From Methanolobus sp. UBA118 (GTDB lineage: Archaea; Halobacteriota; Methanosarcinia; Methanosarcinales; Methanosarcinaceae), in the NCBI GenBank assembly GCA_002508635.1, contig DACO01000020.1:1-6276 (forward strand): a DNA stretch of 6,276 nt. Reading direction: 5' to 3'. Position numbers and translations under genes: made by a program. Below are positions 1 to 4,657 of the stretch, in pieces (position 1 is the stretch's first letter; every line of letters starts with the position of its first letter). The notes below the pieces were generated by a model. That model was not told where the DNA came from. It searched no databases and saw nothing but the letters and a program-made list of their open reading frames with translations.

Positions 1-780
1 TCAAAAAGCATAAATGCTGATGACAGTCAGCAGACTGAAAGCTACACATCGGAAGCAGAGGTAAGGGAGAGCCCATCAGTTGTAAAAGAAACTAAGGAAG
101 CATACCACTACCCCCTTAAAGATACACAGAGGAGATTGAAGAAAAGCGAAAGGCTGCAGGTTCAGCATGACAGCGAAGAAGCTTCTGATGTACAGGGCCC
201 GCTCAATACAGATGATGTCAGTATATACGGCCAGTTCTCAGACCTCTATCTCATAGTGCAAAGTGAAGACAAACTTATCCTGATCGATCAGCATGCCGCA
301 CATGAACGTATAATGTACGAGCAGGTGCTGAAAATGAAAGAGCTGGGCTGGCAGGAACTGATAACCCCCGTGACCCTTGACCTCAGTGTAAAGGAGAAGA
401 CCATTATCGAGGATTATATCCCGTCACTGGAGCAGATGGGGTTTGCAATATCCGAGTTCGGGCAGAACAGTTATGTGGTTACAACTACCCCCAGCATATT
501 CGGAAAAGTCGAGGACACAACGGTAGTTCATGACATAATATCCGATCTGCTCTCACAGGGCAGGGTAAAGGAGGATACTGAAATTTATGAAAGGCTTTGC
601 AGCACCATGGCTTGCAGGGCGGCAATAAAGGCCGGGGCAGAATGCACATCTGAGCAGATGCAGGAACTTATCAGACAGCTTATGATGTGTGAAAATCCAT
701 ATACATGTCCGCATGGCCGACCAACCATGATATCCTTCACGAAAGACAAACTGGGACGTATGTTCGGAAGAACCGGATAA
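1..780 (+). CDS. mutL: DNA mismatch repair protein MutL, C-terminal part (5' truncated by window)
   Basis: This is the last 259 codons of MutL, the mismatch-repair protein that links MutS recognition to strand incision. The frame is open from base 1, so the gene starts outside the window; the TTG at 136 is an internal leucine codon, not the start. The first 70 or so residues are a polar Ser/Glu/Lys-rich stretch that fits the linker between the absent N-terminal GHKL ATPase and the C-terminal dimerisation/endonuclease domain. The domain keeps the metal-site motifs of nicking MutL proteins: DQHA-x2-E-x4-E (DQHAAHERIMYE, 286-321), ACR (610-618), CPHGRP (706-723) and the terminal FxR motif as FGR (763-771). 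This is therefore expected to be an endonuclease-active MutL, unlike the E. coli type. In archaea MutS/MutL is known only from some lineages, mainly mesophiles, and is thought to come from bacteria. Base composition matches cbiDE. Its partner mutS is presumably upstream but cannot be seen. Confidence 0.96.
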   Translation, partial: SKSINADDSQQTESYTSEAEVRESPSVVKETKEAYHYPLKDTQRRLKKSERLQVQHDSEEASDVQGPLNTDDVSIYGQFSDLYLIVQSEDKLILIDQHAAHERIMYEQVLKMKELGWQELITPVTLDLSVKEKTIIEDYIPSLEQMGFAISEFGQNSYVVTTTPSIFGKVEDTTVVHDIISDLLSQGRVKEDTEIYERLCSTMACRAAIKAGAECTSEQMQELIRQLMMCENPYTCPHGRPTMISFTKDKLGRMFGRTG

Positions 781-784
781 GGTC

Positions 785-800
785 GGTAAATTTTAAAAGT
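785..800 (+). promoter_or_regulatory. possible TATA-like box ahead of cbiD
   Basis: The 41-base mutL-cbiD gap holds an AT-rich block, TTTTAAAA (791-798), whose centre lies about 27 bases before the cbiD ATG. Archaeal TATA boxes lie about 25 bases before the transcription start, so this box would give a leaderless or nearly leaderless cbiD mRNA. That fits the lack of a good Shine-Dalgarno site at normal spacing; GGAG at 803-806 is about 15 bases from the ATG. It is a weak prediction, and cbiD could instead be read from the mutL transcript. Confidence 0.3.
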
Positions 801-821
801 ATGGAGTACAATTGACCTGAG

Positions 822-1838
822 ATGATCGACCCGGTAAACAAATCCAAGATTCCAGATGAATGGCTAGATCGCTCAAAAATGCCCCGCAAGGAGCTTGAAG
901 ACGGCATAAGGAGCGGAATGCTTGTTGTGCTGAGCGACGGCTCTGTTCTGAAGAGAGGATATACCACCGGGACAACCGCGGCACTGGCTGCAAAGGCAGC
1001 GGTAATGTCACTTAAGAAGGACATAAAACATGTCTCTGTACCCACACCAGTGGGACTGCGTGCCGAAATTAATGTAAGGGCAAACAACGGGCATGCGGTT
1101 GTGGAAAAGATCAATAATGATCATGAATCGGACATTACAAGAGGTCTTGAATTCGTAGCCGATGCAAAGGAAGCGGATGAGATAAATGTCTATGCGGGTC
1201 AGGGCATAGGTATTGTTACCCGAAGCGGCCTTGAATCCAAAAAAGGACACCCTGCAATCAATCCGCGCCCCATGGAACAGATAAAGGCATCTATTAAAGA
1301 GGCTGTGGAGGAACTGGGCTTAAGGGGTGCCGAGGTTACAATTTATCTTCCGGAAGGTAAAGAGATCGCTAAAAAGACACTCAACAGCCGCATAGGAGTT
1401 ATTGACGGGATTTCAATTCTCGGGACCACCGGTTTTGTCGAGCCATGGAACGACCACCTGGGAGAGATGAAAGGCGATCTCATCCGGGATTCCGATAAAG
1501 TGGTACTCACAACCGGCAGGATCGGAATACGCTATTCTACCATGCTGTTCCCGGACCATACCGTCGTGCTTGCCGGCAGCCGTATCAGCGAGGCACTGGA
1601 AGCTGCAAAAGGCGACGTTGTGATATGTGGTCTTCCGGGACTTGTTCTCAAATGGGGAGATCCTGACATGCTCAAAGACAGCGGTTATGCCACTGTTGTG
1701 GAAATGCTGGAACTTGACCCTGAAAATGAGCGTCTTAAAAGAGCCTTCAACATGGCGGTTGAAAAAGGAAATGGCGCACGCATTGTGATCGTTCACAGGG
1801 ACGGCACGGTGCTCATGGACAGCGGTGAGAAAGAATGA
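822..1838 (+). CDS. cbiD: cobalt-precorrin-5B (C1)-methyltransferase CbiD
   Basis: CbiD (338 aa, normal for the archaeal form) uses S-adenosylmethionine to methylate C1 of cobalt-precorrin-5B in the anaerobic, early-cobalt cobalamin pathway; it acts in the cytosol. The family signature RGYTTGTTAA lies at residues 45-54. The archaeal-style N-terminus MIDPVN and the conserved blocks AINPRP (145-150), GTTGFVEPW (201-209) and GRIGIRYSTMLFPD (232-245) also fit. ATG 822 is chosen because it gives the usual archaeal N-terminus and because an in-frame TGA at 813-815 blocks any longer form. The gene follows mutL by 41 bases and overlaps cbiE by ATGA (1835-1838), so translation of the two is probably coupled. 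GC is around 50% in sampled lines, like mutL and cbiO. I see no truncation or frameshift. Confidence 0.95.
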   Translation: MIDPVNKSKIPDEWLDRSKMPRKELEDGIRSGMLVVLSDGSVLKRGYTTGTTAALAAKAAVMSLKKDIKHVSVPTPVGLRAEINVRANNGHAVVEKINNDHESDITRGLEFVADAKEADEINVYAGQGIGIVTRSGLESKKGHPAINPRPMEQIKASIKEAVEELGLRGAEVTIYLPEGKEIAKKTLNSRIGVIDGISILGTTGFVEPWNDHLGEMKGDLIRDSDKVVLTTGRIGIRYSTMLFPDHTVVLAGSRISEALEAAKGDVVICGLPGLVLKWGDPDMLKDSGYATVVEMLELDPENERLKRAFNMAVEKGNGARIVIVHRDGTVLMDSGEKE

Positions 1839-2416
1839 TAATAGTGGGCGTGGGTGTCGGTCCGAAGATGCTTACACAGGAAGCAATTGAGGCAATCAGC
1901 AACGCCCCTGTTGTGTACGGTTCCAAAAGGGCCATCGAACTTGCACAGGACCATATAAAGTCTGAAGCCCATCCCATCAAGAGTTTCAAGAATCTCCACC
2001 TCCTGCCTGCTGACGCGGTCATACTTTCCACAGGAGATCCAATGTTCTCAGGACTCGGGAAGTTCGCATCAGAGAATGACAGGGTGATTACGGGAGTATC
2101 ATCAATACAGGCTGCATGTGCTCGTTTTCATGTTGAGATGTCAAACCTTGCCATGATAACAGCCCACGGCAGGGATCCTGCTCCTGCAAAGGAAGCGCTG
2201 ATACGCGAGCTGGAACTTGGTAAGAATATATTCATGCTTCCTGCCGACACATTCGGACCCGCGGAAGTTGCTGATATCCTGAAGGACATGAACATACATG
2301 CTAGGATCTGTATCTATGAGAATATCGGCTACCCTGATGAGAGAGCGGTTTGTGGCAGCACAGCTGAACCCCCTGCAAACACATCAAAGATGTACTGCTT
2401 GCTGGTTACCAGGTAA
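1835..2416 (+). CDS. cbiE: cobalt-precorrin-7 (C5)-methyltransferase CbiE
   Basis: CbiE (193 aa) is a SAM-dependent tetrapyrrole methyltransferase of the precorrin methylase family (class III methyltransferase fold) that methylates C5 of cobalt-precorrin-7. Visible motifs are the N-terminal glycine-rich strand and loop VGVGPKMLT (residues 6-14), the cofactor-binding STGDPMFSG (65-73), GVSSIQ (87-92), AHGRDP (110-115) and ENIGYPDER (162-170). The length fits stand-alone CbiE; in many organisms CbiE is fused or next to CbiT (C15 methylation and C12 decarboxylation), but no CbiT is seen here and the frame ends cleanly at VTR. GGTGAGA (1824-1830) inside the end of cbiD is a good ribosome binding site four bases before the ATG. 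CobL-type proteins of the aerobic route share this domain, but the adjacent cbiD points to the anaerobic route. Confidence 0.93.
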   Translation: MIIVGVGVGPKMLTQEAIEAISNAPVVYGSKRAIELAQDHIKSEAHPIKSFKNLHLLPADAVILSTGDPMFSGLGKFASENDRVITGVSSIQAACARFHVEMSNLAMITAHGRDPAPAKEALIRELELGKNIFMLPADTFGPAEVADILKDMNIHARICIYENIGYPDERAVCGSTAEPPANTSKMYCLLVTR

Positions 2417-2420
2417 TATC

Positions 2421-2434
2421 AAGTAAATTTACTT
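2421..2434 (+). terminator. palindrome after cbiE, possible terminator
   Basis: AAGTAAATTTACTT is a perfect 14-base palindrome starting four bases after the cbiE stop and followed by ACTTATTTATTTAC, which is rich in T. Archaeal termination depends mostly on T-rich stretches, so the region may end the cbiDE transcript. The palindrome is all weak pairs apart from two G-C pairs and has no loop, so a stable RNA hairpin is unlikely; it could equally be a protein site or chance in AT-rich DNA. Confidence 0.3.
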
Positions 2435-2547
2435 ATTTATTTACGCATTTATAATTATATCTGCCCTAATCCGGTGTATTTTCTGAATATATAATCAATT
2501 AGTTTCTATTGATGTATTGGATACCTAAAACATTAATTGCATTAAAG

Positions 2548-2565
2548 AATAGTAGTGTTACTATT
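2548..2565 (+). promoter_or_regulatory. inverted repeat upstream of the cbiM promoter (candidate operator)
   Basis: AATAGTA-GTGT-TACTATT is a perfect 7-bp inverted repeat with a 4-base spacer. It lies about 45 bases before the predicted TATA box, where an archaeal activator or repressor could bind. Co2+ and Ni2+ uptake genes are often metal- or cobalamin-controlled, but I cannot match this dyad to a known regulator, and AT-rich DNA makes such dyads fairly common by chance. Confidence 0.3.
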
Positions 2566-2603
2566 TTAGCTAACAACAATTATCTTTAGTGCGAATCGTT
2601 ATC

Positions 2604-2610
2604 TTTATAT
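2604..2610 (+). promoter_or_regulatory. TATA-like box for cbiMN
   Basis: TTTATAT, followed by G, resembles the archaeal TATA box (TTTATATA type). A transcription start about 25 bases further on would lie near 2632, giving a leader of about 55 bases that includes the strong ribosome binding site at 2676-2683. It is the best promoter candidate in the 272-base gap, but several other AT-rich blocks are present and no start site has been shown. Confidence 0.45.
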
Positions 2611-2637
2611 GCAATAACATATTACAACAATTTGTAA

Positions 2638-2657
2638 AAATCAATTACAGTTGATTT
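2638..2657 (+). promoter_or_regulatory. inverted repeat at the predicted start of the cbiM transcript
   Basis: AAATCAA-TTACAG-TTGATTT is a perfect 7-bp inverted repeat with a 6-base spacer, starting about 30 bases after the TATA-like box. At that place it could be a repressor operator that blocks polymerase, or a small hairpin in the 5' leader. No known regulator or riboswitch fold was recognised; the leader is too short for a cobalamin riboswitch. Confidence 0.35.
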
Positions 2658-2675
2658 GGGTTCATGATTAGATAG

Positions 2676-2683
2676 AAGGTGAT
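2676..2683 (+). promoter_or_regulatory. ribosome binding site that fixes the TTG start of cbiM
   Basis: AAGGTGAT is strongly complementary to the conserved 3' end of archaeal 16S rRNA (ATCACCTCC). It ends five bases before TTG 2689, which is the right spacing for that codon; the next ATG (2698) would be 14 bases away. It therefore supports initiation at TTG. Confidence 0.75.
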
Positions 2684-2688
2684 ATCAG

Positions 2689-3387
2689 TTGCACATTATG
2701 GAAGGTCAATTACCACTTATATGGTCAGCATTTTGGTTTGCATTTTCAATACCAGTTATCATATACGGCATATATAAGCTTAATAAATTAGTATCAGAAA
2801 GACGTGAAGTTGTACCTTTAATAGCAGTTGCAGGTGCTTTTATATTTGTACTTTCATCTTTGAAACTCCCATCTGCTGTAACAATGAGTTCTTCACACCC
2901 AACAGGAACCGGATTATCGGCAATTCTTTTTGGACCTGCTATTACATCTGTTCTTGGAGTAATTGTCCTTTTGTATCAAGCACTTTTGCTCTCACATGGA
3001 GGATTGTCAACACTTGGTGCAAACACTGCATCAATGGCAATAATTGGCCCCTTTATCGCATACATATTTTATAAATCAGCATCAAAAGCAGGAATGAATT
3101 TTTACCTAAACGTTTTTTTAGCAACAGCACTTGCAGATTTAGCAACCTATATAGTAACATCCTTACAATTAGCTCTCGCATACCACGGAGACTATGGAAG
3201 TTACTTAGAATCGTTTGCTTATTTTGCAGGCATATTTGCTTTGACCCAAATACCTGTAGCAATAATGGAAGGTGCACTTACAGCCCTTATAATGAAATAC
3301 GTCATCCAGATTAAAAGCGACACACTAATTGACCTAAAAGTATTATCAGCTTCAGCAGTTACTAGATTAAAGGAGACAATGGAATGA
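2689..3387 (+). CDS. cbiM: cobalt ECF transporter substrate-binding membrane protein CbiM
   Basis: CbiM (232 aa) is the S component of the CbiMNQO energy-coupling-factor importer and binds Co2+ within the cytoplasmic membrane. It begins MHIMEG, the family N-terminus, where the free amino group, Met1 and His2 join a later His to hold the metal (known from the related NikM); the matching later residue here is probably His70 in SSSHPTGTG (67-75). This makes TTG 2689 the only good start, since the ATG at codon 4 would lose His2. The conserved LSHGGLSTLGANTASM block follows at 101-116. Hydrophobic segments near 9-28, 45-58, 76-102, 112-128, 138-163 and 174-204 fit a multi-span membrane protein, and the tail from about 205 is polar. 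The stop overlaps cbiN by ATGA. The gene is clearly AT-richer than cbiD, cbiE and cbiO and uses many TTA and AGA codons. A nickel preference (NikM) is less likely because of MHIMEG rather than MHIPDG and because of the CbiN partner. Confidence 0.95.
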   Translation: MHIMEGQLPLIWSAFWFAFSIPVIIYGIYKLNKLVSERREVVPLIAVAGAFIFVLSSLKLPSAVTMSSSHPTGTGLSAILFGPAITSVLGVIVLLYQALLLSHGGLSTLGANTASMAIIGPFIAYIFYKSASKAGMNFYLNVFLATALADLATYIVTSLQLALAYHGDYGSYLESFAYFAGIFALTQIPVAIMEGALTALIMKYVIQIKSDTLIDLKVLSASAVTRLKETME

Positions 3388-3671
3388 AACTTGAGTACAT
3401 AGTATCTGTGGTAATATTACTTTTTGCAGTGCAGTTTTTCTACGGACTTATTATAGCACCTGATGCAGAATTTGGAGGCGCAGATGGTGCTGCTGAAGAA
3501 GCTATAGTAAATAGTCAATCTTATGAGCCATGGTTTGAATGGGCACTATTTGAACCACCAGGAGGAGAAACAGAAAGTTTACTTTTTGCTCTCCAAGCAG
3601 CTATCGGTTCTTTAATCATAGGCTATACTTTTGGTTACTATAAAGGCAAAGGTAAAAGTGAGTCAGATTAG
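3384..3671 (+). CDS. cbiN: cobalt transporter accessory protein CbiN
   Basis: CbiN (95 aa) is the small membrane partner of CbiM that is needed for metal loading in CbiMNQO systems. It has the standard design: a first membrane helix (about residues 5-24), an acidic external loop with GGADGAAEEAI (31-41), the conserved YEPWFE (47-52) and EPPGGETESLLFALQAA (57-73), then a second helix (about 66-82) ending in a GYYKGKGK tail. The length is usual for the family. AAAGGAGA (3369-3376) lies seven bases before the ATG, and the start overlaps the cbiM stop by four bases, so the pair is probably translated together. The presence of CbiN rather than NikN/NikL indicates cobalt as substrate. The AT-rich composition is shared with cbiM and cbiQ. 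Confidence 0.94.
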   Translation: MKLEYIVSVVILLFAVQFFYGLIIAPDAEFGGADGAAEEAIVNSQSYEPWFEWALFEPPGGETESLLFALQAAIGSLIIGYTFGYYKGKGKSESD

Positions 3672-3674
3672 AGT

Positions 3675-3692
3675 ATGGAGTATTCACTCCAT
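3675..3692 (+). terminator. hairpin after cbiN, possible terminator or processing site
   Basis: ATGGAGT-ATTC-ACTCCAT is a perfect 7-bp stem with a 4-base loop, beginning three bases after the cbiN stop. It is followed by CGCTTTTATCATACTTTT, which has two short T-runs. The shape is like a weak intrinsic terminator; in archaea the T-runs alone may suffice. It could also protect the 3' end of a cbiMN message. Confidence 0.45.
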
Positions 3693-3738
3693 CGCTTTTA
3701 TCATACTTTTACAACACCAGAAATGTACTACTTTTTTG

Positions 3739-3750
3739 ATTATTTAAATG
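3739..3750 (+). promoter_or_regulatory. possible TATA-like box for cbiQ-cbiO
   Basis: ATTATTTAAATG resembles an archaeal TATA box and would start transcription near 3770, leaving a leader of about 95 bases before cbiQ. It follows the hairpin after cbiN, so a second transcription unit is plausible. Another AT-rich block (CTAATTAAG, 3841-3849) lies about 20 bases before the cbiQ ATG and would give a nearly leaderless message; this would explain why cbiQ has no clear ribosome binding site. Neither is strong. Confidence 0.25.
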
Positions 3751-3865
3751 TCTGTTAAACCAATGCTGTAAATTTCACGAAAATCTTATGTACAAATGGA
3801 TATTTCTTATCTCGGATACTTCTGAAGAAGTGATTGCAAACTAATTAAGAGTAGTCGTTATTACA

Positions 3866-4648
3866 ATGGTACAAGTTTTAGATGATTATGCGATAACTAG
3901 TCCTTTGAGACAAAAGAATACTTTACTAAAAATAGCCATAGCTAGCTTTGGTATTTTTATGGGATTGTTATCCTCATCCCCCATAACTCCTTTGTTTATA
4001 TTTGCAATCATTAGCTTTTCAATTATTTTTTTCGGAAAAATTCCTATAAAGACCTATTTGAAAATATTAACTATACCTGCAAGTTTTGTAATTACCAGTG
4101 CAATCATAATTGCATTTATATCGGGAAGTGGACAAAACCTATTTTCGTTTGAAATTTTTGGACATACATTTGGAGTTAATAAAGAAGGACTTAATATGGC
4201 CATCCTTGTACTTTCCCGAAGCTTTGGAGGTACAGCATGCTTATTTTTCCTTGCTCTTACAACACCTATGATAGACTTATTTGCGGTTTTGAAAATGACA
4301 AAATTACCAGATTCACTTATAGAAATATCAATGATGATGTATCGTTACATCTTTGTATTCCTTGATGTTGCTATGGGAATCAAATATGCCCAAACTGTAC
4401 GGCTAGGATATCGAGATTTCAAAACATCTTTTCGTTCTTTAGTAATGCTAGGAGCTAATCTTTTTATCAGATCGTGGGAACAGGGCGAGAAACTCTATCT
4501 TTCAATGAACTCAAGATGCTATGAAGGTAAACTAGTTATGTATGATGAAAAAAGATCCATAGAAATACCAGAAATCTTACTAGCATTTAGTTTTTTTACA
4601 TTAGTAATAGCAATATTCTATTTTACAAGAGATGTTGTCCTCTTTTAA
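3866..4648 (+). CDS. cbiQ: cobalt ECF transporter transmembrane coupling protein CbiQ
   Basis: CbiQ (260 aa) is the T component that couples ATP hydrolysis in CbiO to CbiM movement. The N-terminus VLDDYAITSPLRQKNTLLK (residues 4-22) is typical of archaeal CbiQ. Hydrophobic segments near 22-37, 40-57, 66-86, 109-132, 157-172 and 233-254 fit an integral membrane protein. The cytoplasmic helical part carries the two ATPase-contact regions: YAQTVRLGYRDF (174-185) and EQGEKLYLSMNSRCYEG (205-221), where SRC takes the place of the usual Ala-Arg-Gly motif. ATG 3866 gives the family start, and a TAA at 3842-3844 stops longer forms; no clear ribosome binding site precedes it. The stop lies nine bases before cbiO. 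Sampled lines are only about 23-37% GC, and the gene shares the foreign look of cbiMN. Confidence 0.93.
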   Translation: MVQVLDDYAITSPLRQKNTLLKIAIASFGIFMGLLSSSPITPLFIFAIISFSIIFFGKIPIKTYLKILTIPASFVITSAIIIAFISGSGQNLFSFEIFGHTFGVNKEGLNMAILVLSRSFGGTACLFFLALTTPMIDLFAVLKMTKLPDSLIEISMMMYRYIFVFLDVAMGIKYAQTVRLGYRDFKTSFRSLVMLGANLFIRSWEQGEKLYLSMNSRCYEGKLVMYDEKRSIEIPEILLAFSFFTLVIAIFYFTRDVVLF

Positions 4649-4657
4649 GGTGAAAAA

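Larger units (their letters stand above)
2417..2688 (+). other. AT-rich intergenic region between cbiE and cbiM
   Basis: This 272-base gap has no supported gene. The longest ATG reading frame I traced on the plus strand is 25 codons (2512-2589) with no ribosome binding site. It contains a perfect 14-base palindrome straight after cbiE (2421-2434), several AT-rich blocks that resemble TATA boxes (for example 2447-2460 and 2486-2496), a 7-bp dyad (2548-2565), the best TATA-like box (2604-2610), a second 7-bp dyad (2638-2657), and the cbiM ribosome binding site. The shift to low GC begins at or just after the cbiE stop codon. It most likely holds the end of the cbiDE transcript and the promoter of cbiMN. 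Confidence 0.7.
3672..3865 (+). other. AT-rich gap between cbiN and cbiQ
   Basis: These 194 bases split the transporter genes, which are often tightly packed. No gene is supported: two tiny frames (27 codons from ATG 3675 and 18 codons from ATG 3788) lack a ribosome binding site. The gap holds a perfect hairpin right after cbiN, a T-rich stretch, an AT-rich TATA-like block TATTTAAA (3741-3748), and a small 5-bp dyad ACTTC-TGAA-GAAGT (3818-3831). It may end one transcript and start another, or allow different expression of CbiMN and CbiQO. Confidence 0.6.
2417..4657. other. AT-rich compositional island spanning cbiM, cbiN and cbiQ
   Basis: Hand counts of 60-base lines give 21/60 G+C (2701-2760), 14/60 (4021-4080) and 14/60 (4561-4620) inside the island, against 34/60 (961-1020) and 30/60 (5161-5220) outside. 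Cells of the codon table shift too: TTA for Leu and AGA for Arg are frequent in cbiM and cbiQ but rare in cbiD and cbiO. The left edge falls at the cbiE stop and the right edge at the cbiQ-cbiO junction. I saw no transposase, tRNA or flanking repeat. Membrane proteins can be somewhat AT-rich because of their hydrophobic codons, but the third-position bias and the equally AT-rich gaps point to a different origin. Confidence 0.6.

Noticed and set aside
136..138. TTG as a start codon for a 214-residue MutL-like protein
   Set aside because: The frame is open to base 1 and reads as a MutL linker; a MutL without its ATPase domain would be abnormal, so this is a window-edge effect.
798..808. AGTATGGAGTA repeated at 798-808 and 3672-3682, both just after a gene end
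   Set aside because: An 11-base match is expected several times by chance in a window of this length, and the surrounding bases do not agree.
737..1114. Antisense open frame of 125 codons over the mutL end and cbiD start
   Set aside because: It lies opposite two clear genes, has no ribosome binding site that I can see and reads as low-information sequence; a shadow of cbiD. The same holds for antisense frames at 793-1011, 1008-1250, 1413-1796, 1793-2031, 3053-3277, 4987-5205 and 5337-5573.
2512..2589. 25-codon frame upstream of cbiM
   Set aside because: No ribosome binding site, AT-driven composition, no recognisable protein; it overlaps a dyad and precedes the TATA-like box.
2417..2688. 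Cobalamin riboswitch upstream of cbiM
   Set aside because: The gap is short and AT-rich with no B12-box-like conserved core, the predicted leader is only about 55 bases, and such riboswitches are characteristic of bacteria.
2689..3387. NikM nickel transporter instead of CbiM
   Set aside because: The N-terminus is MHIMEG, the partner is a standard CbiN with its GGADG and EPPGGE motifs, and the neighbours are cobalamin genes.
3675..3758. 27-codon frame right after cbiN
   Set aside because: Its ATG lies inside the hairpin and has no ribosome binding site; the translation has no recognisable features.
2417..4657. Insertion by a mobile element
   Set aside because: No transposase, integrase, terminal inverted repeat, target duplication or tRNA end was seen at either edge of the AT-rich island; homologous replacement fits better.
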